Shown here: positions 12,511 to 23,542 of the stretch, piece after piece | Numbering within the stretch: position 1 is the stretch's first letter | Layout of the letters: every line of letters begins with the position of its first letter | Assembly: GCF_008728515.1 (NCBI RefSeq) | Contig: NC_044981.1 | Span: 95,636,426-95,700,425 of the forward strand | Direction of reading: 5' to 3' | Origin: Papio anubis | Lineage: Eukaryota > Chordata > Mammalia > Primates > Cercopithecidae | DNA: 64,000 nucleotides | Translations under genes and position numbers: made by a program | The notes under the pieces: generated by a model | What the model was told of the DNA's origin: nothing | The model's input: the letters and a program-made list of their open reading frames with translations, nothing else | The model's database searches: none

Positions 12511-13358
12511 TTTTACGATTATCTAAAGAATTTATACTTTCAAAGCACATAGAGAAAATCAAAGACCCATTGTATGTCCTTTCTTATTACACCCTGCAAT
12601 GAGAAAGATTCTTGGTGCCTATCCCATTTGGGACACATAATAGGTATTCAATAAAAGTTGTGGATTAAATTGGAAGTGCAGTTCTTTTGGAGAATAAAAT
12701 AGGTGACAACAATTTTATTTGCAGAAGCAAAAGCCCGAAAACAAGTATTTCAAAGAATCATATTTGAAAATATCTGATAAATGCTATAATATTAATAACA
12801 ATGATATCTTGATATTTTGCTCACTTCATAAAAATGCTTTATAAAATACAAACTATATTTCCATTGAATTAGACAGATATTGTGTAGGTTCATTAAACTG
12901 GCCAGTAGTTGACAATTTCTGAGTACTTTAGGGCAAAAGAGAAATTCTCAGAGGAGAAAAAGAAAAGCACGTTGGGCATTATGAAAATGCTTAAAAGAGA
13001 AAAAAATAGATTGCCAGATAGAATAGATTGCTACCTGGCAATCTGTTTTTGTTTGACCTTAATTCTTCATTCTGAATTTTTAAACTACTTTGGATTCCAA
13101 AACAAAAATTATTCAGAGAATATTTTTAAATGACAACAAATTAAATAATCTCAATATTTTAGGTTTTCTTTTCATGTAGGCGTTAAAAACGTAATCTTTA
13201 CTTTCAAATTTTCTGCTTTATTTAACAAAGAAGTCCTGCATTAAGTTGTCCTAATGAAACGTTGGAAAACCATTCTCCAGCGTCTAATAAAAAACAGACC
13301 CATTATTTAATAGTTGCTGTGCATATGTATATGCTTCTATTCCCAGGTCTCTTACAGT
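12511..13358. other. Unique AT-rich sequence
   Basis: No recognised feature. The ORF at 12909-13133 is rich in Lys/Glu and Phe/Leu as expected of AT-rich noise. Confidence 0.4.
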
Positions 13359-13375
13359 ATGTGTGTGTGTACATA

Positions 13376-13406
<31 letters not shown>
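13359..13406. repeat. (GT)n microsatellite
   Basis: Short TGTGTGTGTGT run, ACATATTT spacer, then a pure (GT)14 at 13379-13406. Confidence 0.95.
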
Positions 13407-13408
<2 letters not shown>

Positions 13409-14186
13409 AGTGCTACCCATTCCAATAGAATCTAGAGCTAAAATGGTTCCTGTTTCTTTATAGTACTCCTTTGGTTGACAGTCTTCTTTGTCCTATAGAG
13501 ATTTTTCTTTCAATGAATAACTCAGACTCAAACTGCATATTGGTAACTATATTTTAAACCAAAAAATTCCTCACATAATAAATACATTTTATGCACATTA
13601 ACTTTGAATTTACTTCAGAAAACTATTTACAATATAAATAATTATAAATGGGAACACTTTGCAAGATATCATTGACATAGCTAATATTTTCTACTTTACA
13701 TTCCAAAGTAAAATTTCAAATTACAGCTTTATACTACAATGTCACTAAAAACTATACATTGCAACATGGTGTTTGAAATACTGGCGATCAGTATCTTTTC
13801 TCACAAATATAATCCTTTTTATAGCACATTATTCAAAAAACAAATGTAAAATATTTTATCTTTTTTGAAGTGTCTACTCATAATGTTTCATTTTTTGAAA
13901 TATTTCCCTTTGGAAAAAAAGAAAAAAAAATTACAGTACTTCCAAAATTTTTTCCAGGCCAATTTCCTTTCTTTTGAAATGTAAACACATCAGGGTTATT
14001 GGGTGTAAATTTGACTGTGATTACATGTGTCCCAGGGTCAGCAAATTAGGGTAAATTCCCCCCAACCCCATATAGATTTATGAAAGCAAAGTCCCATGCA
14101 GCAAAGTTGCAATAAACAAAACTGTAAATGTTTGGTTTTAAATTAGCAATTAGGATTTCTTATGTGAACCATCATTTATTTATTTA

Positions 14187-14246
14187 TGTGTGTGTGTGTG
14201 TTATAATTGGATATGGCACATTTTCATGAATATGATATCATATTTT

Positions 14247-14287
<41 letters not shown>
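14187..14287. repeat. (TG)n microsatellite pair
   Basis: A short (GT)7 run at 14187-14200 and an uninterrupted (TG)18 run at 14251-14287, about 5 kb after the SIM1 stop codon. On the SIM1 strand these are CA repeats. Confidence 0.95.
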
Positions 14288-14290
<3 letters not shown>

Positions 14291-16686
14291 TATGCTTTCT
14301 GCATACAGTCCTAGAGAAGGAACTCTGAACAAACCCCTATTTGGCAATGACTCTCACTTTTTGAGTTAAGCACTATCCATACAACCCTTGCAAGAAATTA
14401 GCACCACACAGAAATTTCCCCCAAGAATATTTTCTATGTCTGATACCTTTTGCATGTGTCCATAACTGTTCTGTCATTCATTTAAAATTTAGAAAGATAA
14501 CTAATGTTTTATCCACAATAAGTTCCACAGTAAGAACTGGTTCAATAGATTTTTCTGTCTTGGACATAAATCCCTATTCACAAAAACTTGCCATTTACAT
14601 GAAAGTTGAATCATTTACTTGGAGAACCATAGGATTTACATTCTTTTAAAAATCATTATGAAAACAGGATGTATGTCTACATCTATGATTTGAGTGAACT
14701 AGGGAACCAAATCTGGGCATTCAAACATTTTAAATCAGAAAGACTTCATTTGGTTGTATTAAAGTGTAAGCTATTCCACTAGGCCAAGTGAGTAACCCCA
14801 AAATGGTCAAATGCTCAATTTTCCAAATATCAGCATTCACTCTGTCACTTTCAAGTACTACTAGGACTGATAGATTGCACTGAATATCTTAGTAATATCC
14901 TACTCTTGAAAGAAGAGCTATACAAACCAAATGTGTATTCAGAAGGTTTCTTTACCTTTGCTGCCGTCCATCAAACTTACTTGGTTTAGACCTTGAAGGC
15001 AGAAGTCTTGTATTTCACTTTAAAATGTCTATGCATATTTTCCAAATGGTCTTGTATTATAATTGATCCTCATCCCCCATAAGAAGGAGAAATAAAAATT
15101 GGAGCACATTATCTTTTTTTAGAAGATCCCCTAAAGTTCATTTTAAGTGGGATTCTTTACCCAGAGGCAGCATGTGACAACATGGTATAGAGTGAATTAA
15201 GAATAGTACCCAATGGAAAAATCTAGCCCTATAAAATATAACCAAGAAAGAGCAAGTGGTTTTTCTGTATAAATGCTGAAGGCAATCATTTATTGCATCC
15301 GGTCTCATTTTGAATGACACCTCAGCACTGTCATATTATCTTTTATCAGGCAATTACAGTTTAGTTAAGCGAGCATAATCTGACAAAAGACTTGTGGAGC
15401 TGAAGCACACCTAAATATCTGACCTGTAGTGACTGTGACATTAATATTATGCATCCCAAAATAACATATCAAATCTGTATATTCCCAATAACAATTTAAA
15501 CAGAATTTTCCCAAGAAAGATTGGGGAAACATTCACTTACTTCTTTGGTCATCCAAATTTTTAAAGTAGGTATGGCAGGTGAAATGGGCAGTAAAGATAC
15601 TTATTATTACTAGAAAGCAGAATTCTACAAAACCATGAGTTATGTTTTACCTAATGAACTGATACATATTATACCGGTAGTTGGATAGAGCACATTTTTA
15701 TGTATCCCCAAGGTGATATAAAAATCATACTTCTCCATCTATTTCAATCAAAGTTCATATGTCTCAACATTTGGCAAAGTTATGGAAATCAAGAATTAAA
15801 ACTAAAGCCACATTAAGTTTAACTGATTAAATTATCAGGAACATATTTATTCTATATACTATTTTTAAAAGACACAGATGACATTTTCATCATGAGGAAG
15901 TATGTTCCTGCACAGAACAAAATAATGTAGATTATAAACACATTTTAACACATTCACATGTATATTAAGAAGGTACATTGTCATCAAATGTCTTAACTTA
16001 CCTTGGGTCATTTTGTGATAATCATGCCATATTGCAAAAAATGTAAGCTATACAATACAGTGAGTTAATATGATATTTTATGTAATGTAATAAAGCTGCT
16101 ACTATAAATTATTGACATTCAGTAAATTTTAAAATGGTTATGTACTTAAAACTGGGCCAATCTACCAAAATTTTGAATCAAGATATAATTTAGTTAATTC
16201 TGTATTCCCTTAAAAATATTGGTCATGTCATTTTGAAGACCATTATTCCTTCTGATTACTCTCATCTCATCTGTGAAATTCATAATTTCTTCCTTTCACC
16301 AGTTAACTATCTTCCATATAAAAATTCCACTGAAATTCCTTTAGTGACAGCCTTTTCTTTAATATCAGTTCATTTTCCCTGGTTCTTAAGTTTCCAGTTC
16401 TTTTAGTTTCTGTCCCTGGCACATTTGGTAGAAAGTATAGCCACCAGAAATACCCATCTGTGAAAATTATCTTTCCAAAATACACCACATTCATCAAATA
16501 TTTTTGTCTTCCAAACATTTATCAATCTACAGAATTCTACAAAACCTTTAGCATTCTTAAGACATTACTTCATGTTGCAAACTGATCAAAACTCCATTTG
16601 ATGTATTCCAGGATTTCTCATAAATAATTTTCTCAAAATTACTAAATACTCTTGTTTGTATCATTCAAAATTTAGTTTTTATTGTA
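14288..16686. other. Repeat-free AT-rich sequence downstream of SIM1
   Basis: 2.4 kb with no recognised mobile element or coding region; part of the possible distal 3' UTR. ORFs at 15138-15320 and 16303-16518 have no supporting features. Confidence 0.4.
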
Positions 16687-16932
16687 CAGTCACCCCTTGG
16701 TATAAACAGGGAGTTGGTTCCAGGACCACCCCCATATAACTAAATTCTCACATGCTCAAGTCCTGCCGTTGGCCCTGTGGAACTCGCTTATACAAAACAT
16801 CAGCCCTCTGTATACTCGGGTTTCACGTTTCTCCAAATACTGGGTTTTTGATCTGCATTTGATTGGAAAAAAAAACAACCACATATAAGTGAATCTGCAC
16901 AGTTCAAACCCATGTTATTCAAGGGTCAACTG
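16687..16932. mobile_element. Tigger/MER-type DNA transposon relic (Tc1/mariner class)
   Basis: Begins CAGTCACCCCTTGGTATA, then GGTTCCAGGACCACCCCC, CTCAAGTCC and CAGCCCTCTGTATACTC; ends ATTCAAGGGTCAACTG. These are the end motifs of non-autonomous Tigger-like elements. The two ends seem to come from related but different subfamilies, so it may be composite. Confidence 0.6.
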
Positions 16933-17529
16933 CACTTTGAATTTTTTGAAAATATATATAACCACTAACTTTCTCACTTACTTGCACTTTTTTGCATTTA
17001 CAGCACAAATGTTAACATTATCTAATTTTATGTAGCCTCTTCTTGCATACACAAACAACCCAATATTCATCTTTCATATTATCATTCAGATTGTCACCTA
17101 CCTATGGACTGTCAAAGAACTGTGTGTTAAATGATGAAAATATACTACTAATCCCTGAGTATTCAATTTCATGTTCTGTTTCCAAAATTATAAGTTAAGT
17201 TCTTCCAGTACATTCCCCTCCTTAAATATGGCAAGAGTTTTGGGCATGAGACTCCTAGGAAATATTATCTATGAAATTTCTCTAATCACTTATATCATTT
17301 TGCTTTAATTACTAAAGAATAGTGCATTAAATAAATCTTGATATTTTTCTTCCTTGTCATAAATTTCTACCAACTACATTTTGGCTAAATCTAGAAAGTT
17401 AACTGTAACCTGCCTAAAGGAGCCCACACACCTGCTTAAGTCACAAAGCATCTAAACTTCTGTGTACAGAAAAACCAGAATGATCAGTCTTGACAACTCA
17501 TAGCAGAGAGTTAATTAGGTAATAAGTTC

Positions 17530-17705
17530 AGTTCTGCTCTATCACAGAACATGGAACATTAGGGCTGCCTTACAAACCAGGAAATTAGAGCCCAGGCATG
17601 GTGAATGATACAACTGTGATCGCAAAATTAAGTTATAGATAGGGCCAAAATTAGAATCCAGAGATCTAGTCAGCTGGCCTTTCTACTATACCACACAGAT
17701 GTTAA
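17530..17705 (-). repeat. MIR fragment
   Basis: Diverged reverse MIR: CCAGGAAATTAGAGCCCAGG, followed by AGAATCCAGAGATCTAGTC. Confidence 0.55.
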
Positions 17706-17922
17706 GACCAAGTTTGTTGTTTACCAACAATAAGGAAAATAAACATTTTGCCTATTCCTTCAGAGTACTGCTCTTAGCTTTTAACTACTTGTCTATCAGC
17801 CTAAGCTTTTATCTTAGACCCTCGCCTGAGGCTTTCCACATGTTGTTACACTGGCACATATGTGCTTTGAAACGTTTTCAAACACTTACACTGCTGTCAT
17901 GTAGCAATTCACTGGTTTTCCT

Positions 17923-18063
17923 TTTATTTTTGAATGTATCAGTCTTTTTTCTGGGCGAATTGGTTTGAATTTTTTTATTTAGTTGGTTTTCCAAGCAAAC
18001 CCCAAATATGTCATTTACTTATGCTGAGCCTTTAAATTGTGTCTTTTGAGATATCATTTTATT
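17923..18063 (-). promoter_or_regulatory. SIM1: Cluster of three AATAAA poly(A) signals
   Basis: Three canonical AATAAA hexamers on the SIM1 strand at 18058-18063, 17974-17979 and 17923-17928 lie 1.1-1.3 kb after the stop codon. Which is used is unknown. AATAAA is frequent by chance in AT-rich DNA, so only the position relative to the stop supports function. Confidence 0.45.
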
Positions 18064-18418
18064 TCACTCTGCCTCTGGCCTTTCCATATTCATAGAACTT
18101 CTTCCAATTGAGCACACCAGGTTTTTGATGTGCGTCCCAACATCTCAGTGTTTTTACTTAGAAAAACCCTTAGCGCCATGTCAGTGCAATCCTCGTCCTT
18201 GTCTAACTGAAAAGCAAGGTGAAAAATTATCTCTTCCTGATTGTTTATAATGGATACCAGTTGAAAACTCATTTTTGCACCATATCCAGAACCATTTCTC
18301 TAATTTATGCCTGAACCAAATGAGCTGGCTGATTTGAAACCACAAAGAAGTCAGTTTATAAGATATATCTCTCTCTTTCTCAGTTATTTTGGGAATGGAA
18401 ATTTCTTTAAGAAGTTTA

Positions 18419-18716
18419 GGCCGGGTGCAGTGGCTCAAGCCTGTAATCCAGCACTTTGGGAGGCCGAGACGGGCGGCTCACGAGGTCAGGAGATCAAGAC
18501 CATCCTGGCTAACACGGTGAAACCCTGTCTCTACTAAAAAATACAAAAAACTAGCCGGGCGAGGTGGCGGGCGCCTGTAGTCCCAGCTACTCGGGAGGCT
18601 GAGGCAGGAGAATGGAGTAAACTCGGGAGGCGGAGCTCGCAGTGAGCTGAGATCCGGCCACTGTGCTCCAGCCTGGGCAACAGAGCGAGACTCCCTCTCA
18701 AAAGAAAAAAAAAAAA
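18419..18716 (+). mobile_element. AluY, Old World monkey type, inside SIM1 3' UTR
   Basis: Full-length young Alu with an A-rich tail, antisense to SIM1. Target-site duplication AAGAAGTTTA at 18409-18418 and 18717-18726. Shows CTCAAGCCTGTAATCC, GAGACGGGCGG, CTAGCCGGGCGAGGTGGCGG and GATCCGGCCACTG, a combination I associate with cercopithecid AluYRa-type elements. Confidence 0.93.
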
Positions 18717-19183
18717 AAGAAGTTTAGTGTGATAGAGTCCAAGAAAATTACCCATTTTTTATGTATTTACATTACATAGCCTATATTTCCATATGTAAAA
18801 TGTATACCGCAGTTTGTAAGTAATAGTTTGTGTGTATGAGGATCACTGGATAGTCACAATGCAATGTTGTCATTCATCAGTCCTCTCATGTGGTATATAT
18901 GTACACTTGATCTACATGAATATTTTTCTATTCAAAATTTATCTCTTCTGGTTCCCATATAATTAGAGGGGAAATTTGTGTATTCAATTTAGCTTCATTT
19001 TCTGTGTATAACCCTGAATGCTAGTGCTATGTTTTCTTTGATTTTATAGGAACACGTATCAAATACCCAGTAACTTAAGTTACCCTCTCTAACAATCTGT
19101 GGCATAGTAAATGCTGGTAATGGGGTATTAAACTATAAATACGTTTCAGAGATCCTTAAAGAACAAAATATTTCAGCAAAACA

Positions 19184-19914
19184 TCAGCTTCCATTGGTTA
19201 TTATAACAGATGTTCCCTTGTGTCCTTGTGCTGGGTCTGGTTGCATCCTTAGATGGGAAGTTACATCAAAGTGTGAGCCATTACAGCCCAAGGAATAGTT
19301 TCTAATGGTTTCGCTGTCATATAAGTGCTCCAGGGCATATCCAGTTAATGTGTAAGCATGCTTATCAAAATACTGCCGGTGAGAGCCAAAGCAGTTTGGA
19401 GAGACAGTAGGGTGGTCTCCTGCTGTTTGATGAGGAGATATATCCGAATGCAGATAGTCTTTAGCTAGGATCAAACTGGATTTTGAAATGCGATCCGAAT
19501 TGGGACTACTTATCCGTGATAGTGTGGTGGGACTGTTGTCATAGTCATTTTCATGGGGGCTCAACATTTTTCCCTCTCTCTGCTGGATGTGGTCACAGGG
19601 TGAAGTGTTGGCAAGAGCAGAGCTGTGGCAGACTTCACCTGTTGGTGGGGGCTGTTGGTAGTTTGCAAAACAGAGGGAGTGTTTTTTCCCTGCCCCATTA
19701 ATGGAAGCCAGTTGGTCTGAGGGGGCTTTCCTTAGCTGTAATCTGTTCTCTTCTTCTTTAATCATTTGCTGGGTGGCTCTTATAAGAGTTTCAATTTTGC
19801 TGGGTTCATGTGGGCTACTTTGATACTGCTCAGTACGATATCGATCACCTGATTCACTGGCCGACCCAGGATCTGGAGAACTGACCACACTATCTTCATC
19901 CCAATGACCTCGCC
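19184..19914 (-). CDS. SIM1: SIM1 last coding exon and stop codon (residues ~524-766)
   Basis: The exon starts after a TTTCTAATTTCTAG acceptor (AG at 19916-19915) with two bases that complete the split Gly codon, then reads RGHWDEDSVVSSPDPGSASE and ends GHKGTSVIITNGS with TGA at 19186-19184. The terminal SVIITNG block is shared by SIM1 and SIM2 and is diagnostic for the family. The segment includes a possible short amphipathic helix (KIETLIRATQQMIKEEENRLQ, about residues 563-583) and Ser/His/Tyr-rich disordered sequence. Counting codons over the three exons gives 433 residues, exactly what is needed to reach residue 766 of the human protein, so no coding indel is inferred. The apparent GTG start at 19888 is not a start: the frame is open back to the acceptor. 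Confidence 0.97.
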
Positions 19915-22271
19915 CTAGAAATTAGAAAAAGTCCAAAGTAAGTGATCTCAGAATTCACCCTCAAAAATAAATATATTTCATTTTCCTATTGAAATAAACT
20001 TTATATCTTTCATTTTTAATATGTGCACCAATATTTGAAACAGGCACAGGCTCACATGATACAGTGTCAACTCTCTGTACTGGATTCATATAAAATTAGT
20101 GAATTTTAAATGCAGACCAAGTTTATAACAAGTTTCTTAGAAGATAAACCTTGTTCGTTGTGAATTACAATTAGCAAAATGGTAAAGTGTGTTTATACTT
20201 CTCTATGGATATATGTTATTAGACTTGTCTGACTGGAAATAAGAGGAGGATGCATAGAATTTGGTTTACGTTATTCACTAGAGCACTGTCACATTAAATT
20301 GATGCTTGGAAAATGTTTTCAATTGGATTTGAGGGAAATAATTATATAGGCTGAACTATTCTCTCACTTCCAAATAATTAACCTAAAATGTTAATATTGC
20401 TAAATATATCTTAAGTAGAGTTAAAATAAAGCCCTAATATATCTTAAGTACAGTTACAATAAAGCTCTAATATTCATTTTTAGAGTATTTGAAGGTTAAA
20501 AATATACATCTATTCACATAGATATATATGTAAGCATGGATGGATATAAATGAAGATTATAGGTATAGATACAATCTTGCCCAAATAAAACATAAATATC
20601 ATCTCATCAAATTTGGTGGTAAACATCTCAGCTTCACAGGTAATCATATAGTAACTCAGGTACCTTAGATTGTTTTTGAAGTAAGGTAAAGAATAAGGCC
20701 GGGCATGGTGGCTCACATCTGTAATCCCAACACTTTGGGAGGCCCAGATGGGTGGATTACCTGAGGTCAGGAATTCAGTACCAGCCTGGCCAACATGGTG
20801 AAACCCCATCTCCCCCATCTCTACTAAAAAATACAAAAATCAGCCAGCCATGGTGGCAGGCACCTGTAATCCCAGCTACTAGAAAGGTTGAGACAGGAGA
20901 ATTGCTTGAACCCAGGAGGCAGAGGTTGCAGTGAGCCGAGATCGTGCCACTGCACTCCAGCCTGGGCGACAAGAGCGAAACTCTGTCTCAAGAAAAAAAT
21001 TTTTTTAAACAATAAGGAAAGAAATAAAATATGGAGGAGTAGTGCATCCAAAGTATATTCCATAAACCAAATTATTCTCAAAACAGTCTGAAGTCAATAT
21101 AAAAAGAGAGAAGAGAAACAAGTAGGAATATATGAAAGCTGTAAATTGCTTAATCAGCAGAGAAAGCCTGGATCACACTACTCATTGCTTTCCTTTTCTC
21201 TTTTCTTCTTGTTTTATTTCTAATATTTTCCTCCAGACCCTGTAGGTTAAGCCAGGATTTTCACTTAACTCTATTCTTTGGCGAGTAATTGCCCTTTGCT
21301 CTGGGTTTCCATTACCAGTCGACCAAACTAGGGATACTCAAAGTAAAATCAGAAAAATAGAAAGCAAGAATAGAAACAGATTAAAATTACTCAGCTTCTG
21401 AGTGGTATTTGACAGGAAGGTTTATTAATGGAAAGAATATTGCCTAGCACATTTCTCATTCTAAAGACAAAAGTAGTAGTATTGGGGCCTTCAGATCAAT
21501 CCTAATGTCACTGGCTTTTAATGAAATAGGAAGGATTCCAAAGACCGGTCTGGACCCAACCTTGGAATGGACGGAATGAACTCTCCTTAACCAGTTTACT
21601 TTGAAATGAACAAAGGGAAGCATTAGCAACAATCAAGGCTTTAGCTATGGTGCCCATTTCAATGTGTTTATAAAGCTGTATAATTATCCCAAGGTGAAAA
21701 TTCCAGTGCATTCTACATATTGCTTCATCCTTTACTCACGGGATCATCATTGTGGGTTGTCATAATGATGGGGAAAGAACGGGAAGTTACTGGCATTTAG
21801 TGCCCAGAAAGGTTAAACATCTGTGATATGTGTGACTGTCCATAAAACAAAGACTGGCCATCTCCAACATATCAATAGTGCCCTCATTCAGAAACACTGC
21901 TATGACCAAATGAGCCTACAGACTGTTCAAGTCCACATTTGAAGCATGCAAATACAAAAGAAAATAATGCACGAGGAATGTAAATGCGTACACACTACGA
22001 ATTCAATAGACATATTCAATAATAAACTACATAATTTCAATACTTTCTGATGTTTAAAATAGGAATCTTTTTATTCACTTGTCAAAACTAAATGTATTTG
22101 GCAAATACTAGCAAAATTCATAACAGAGTGAACTTTTTAAAAAAATCCCATGGGTTCTGATTTGTAAATCAAAGAAGAGAACTATTTGGTCATTCACTCT
22201 AGTGTCACAATAAGATGAACCTGCCCGGGGCCTAAAGCTTGGAGTTCGGGAACCCTTTCGCCTGCTCTTAC
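19915..22271 (-). other. SIM1: SIM1 last intron (2.36 kb)
   Basis: GT-AG intron between the penultimate and last coding exons, donor GTAAGAG at 22271 and acceptor TTTCTAG ending at 19915. Contents: one AluS (20697-20999) and otherwise unique AT-rich sequence, including two near-identical stretches around 20403-20432 and 20434-20472 (CTAATATATCTTAAGTAGAG / CTAATATATCTTAAGTACAG) that look like a small tandem duplication. The ORF at 21508-21711 is a chance frame. Confidence 0.93.
20697..20999 (+). mobile_element. AluS-type element
   Basis: Complete dimeric Alu (GGCCGGGCATGGTGGCTCAC to CGAAACTCTGTCTCAAGAAA) in the last SIM1 intron, with a short internal duplication CCCCCATCTC next to CCCCATCTC at about 20806-20822. 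Confidence 0.93.
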
Positions 22272-22683
22272 CATGGATCCTGTGGACTGAAGCGATGTGA
22301 GGCATGCTGTTTTCATAGGCTTCTCTGCTTTCTGGGGAGGCCTTGGTCAGGGGCAAGGCTGCGCGAGAGCCCCACCAGGGCTCCCTCCCGGCCTGCGGCG
22401 TTCCCAGGAAGTACCTGCCTGCCTCACACCGGCCTCCTTCACAGGCCTGGGTATGGAAATGCCTCTCTTCCACCAGCCTGGAATGGTCAAGCGCAAAGCC
22501 ATAGCAAAGAGAGCTGCGGTCCGAGAACTGTCTGTAGGCGCACGATGCGTCGTGCTGGGAGCCAGGCCTGTCGGCGGGGTCCAGAAGCTGCGGAGAGGCC
22601 GTGTCGGTCAAGGGACTTCCGCCCCACTGGCTGTCATGATCAGATTCCGATCTTTCCGTGTGAAATCCCGAATACTGAAACCG
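22227..22683. other. Intragenic CpG-rich island over the penultimate exon
   Basis: I count 27 CpG dinucleotides in about 460 bp, against almost none in the flanking introns. The rich zone coincides with the exon. It may be an orphan CpG island or simply coding constraint; CpG-rich sequence also explains the long antisense open frames here. Confidence 0.7.
22272..22674 (-). CDS. SIM1: SIM1 penultimate coding exon (residues ~390-524)
   Basis: This 403-nt exon encodes 134 codons plus one base, beginning YSGFHTERSESDHDSQWGG and ending SVHRIHG, where the last Gly codon is split with the next exon. The acceptor is a pyrimidine tract followed by TTTCAG (AG at 22676-22675); the donor is ATG/GTAAGAG (GT at 22271-22270). 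It is the middle of the single-minded C-terminal region: no enzymatic domain, rich in Ser, Arg, Gly and Pro with aromatic patches (AYRQF, CYGFALDH, GRYFLG), consistent with a disordered transactivation or co-factor segment. The exon is strikingly GC- and CpG-rich in AT-rich surroundings. No frameshift or stop is present and residue count equals that of human SIM1. Reading through the donor stays open for 54 residues, so the ORF seen here overruns the exon; that extension is intronic. Confidence 0.96.
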
Positions 22684-22847
22684 AGTAGGGGAGAAAAGTT
22701 CATTTCAAAAATCGATCAATCAGTAAGCGAAAACAAACAGACAAACAAAAAACAGCTTTTATTTACTCTGCAAGCACCCTTAAGGTCTAATTGTCCTGAG
22801 GTCGTCAAAATAACCGTTGCTTTGGCATCACGGCTTGGTGCACAACT

Positions 22848-22869
22848 AGTTAGGTGTGCACACCTAACT
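22848..22869. promoter_or_regulatory. 22-bp perfect palindrome with T-box-like half-sites
   Basis: AGTTAGGTGTG directly followed by its reverse complement, no spacer, about 175 bp intronic of the penultimate exon. AGGTGTG is the T-box core half-site. Function is inference. Confidence 0.35.
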
Positions 22870-22964
22870 TGGAATTACTTAATTCATTATGATGCTTCCA
22901 AAGAAAATCCTTTTGGCTGCTGAAAACAGGAGATAAAAATAATAATGAAAACCATCGACTGAAG

Positions 22965-23165
22965 TACTAGGCCCTGAATGAAGTGCCTCATATGAACTAT
23001 CCACGTAGCTCCTATAGGAAACCCTTAATGGCACTATTAGTATCCCCAGTTTATGGATAGAGAAGCTAAGGCTCAGAGAGAGAAAGTGATTTGCCCAAAG
23101 CCACAGTGTTTGCAGGTGACAGAATGAAGATTATTCAAACCCAGGTTCTTCATCTACCCTGACAG
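22965..23165 (-). repeat. MIR SINE
   Basis: TATCCCCAGTTTATGGATAG, AAGCTAAGGCTCAGAGAG, GTGATTTGCCCAAAGCCACA, TTCAAACCCAGGTTCTTC. Confidence 0.8.
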
Positions 23166-23225
23166 TATTGCCAGAGAGAGATTCCAAGTAAGTTCCATAT
23201 TTTATTTCTATTTGCTTTCTACATA

Positions 23226-23542
23226 TTTTTTTTCTTTTTTTTCTTTTTTTTTTTTTTTTTTTTTGACAGGATCTGGCTCTGTCCCCCAGACTGGAGTGCA
23301 GTGGCGTGATCACGGCTCACTGCAGCCTCCATCTTCTAGGCTCAAGCAACCCTCCCAACACAGTCTCCTGAGTAGGTGGGATCACAGGTGTGCAAACATG
23401 CACAGCTAATTTTTAAATTTTTGGTAGAGACAGGGTCTCACTTTGTTGTCCAAAGTGGTCTTGAACTCTGGAGCTCAAGCAATTCTCCCACCTCAGCCTC
23501 CCAAAGGGCTGAGATTACAGATATGAGCCACAACACCCAGCC
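23226..23542 (-). mobile_element. Alu (old, AluJ/S), antisense orientation
   Basis: Starts with a long poly(T) (A-tail reversed), then GACAGGATCTGGCTCTGTC and ends ATGAGCCACAACACCCAGCC. Flanked by CTACAT on both sides. Confidence 0.92.

Larger units (their letters stand above)
13950..17904 (-). other. Repeat-poor 3' flank, possible distal SIM1 3' UTR
   Basis: Nearly 4 kb of AT-rich sequence with few recognisable repeats: a DNA-transposon relic at 16687-16932, a MIR at about 17530-17705 and TG repeats near 14.2 kb. No credible coding sequence is present. Overlapping AATAAA hexamers on the minus strand at 14175-14184 could end a longer SIM1 transcript. From memory, newer human SIM1 models have a 3' UTR several kb longer than the old one, which would reach about this point. 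Extent is inference. Confidence 0.3.
17905..19183 (-). other. SIM1: SIM1 proximal 3' UTR (end inferred)
   Basis: Sequence directly after the SIM1 stop codon on the minus strand is AT-rich and apparently unique apart from one young AluY (18419-18716). AATAAA poly(A) signals on the minus strand occur at 18058-18063, 17974-17979 and 17923-17928. I draw the end just beyond the last of these because, with the Alu removed, that gives a 3' UTR of about 1 kb, close to what I recall of the shorter human SIM1 transcript. The true cleavage site is not visible from sequence alone. Confidence 0.5.

Noticed and set aside
22297..22923. 208-codon plus-strand ORF over the SIM1 penultimate exon
   Set aside because: It is antisense to a proven coding exon and owes its length to the exon's GC-rich codons; the protein has no recognised domain and runs on into intronic AT-rich sequence.
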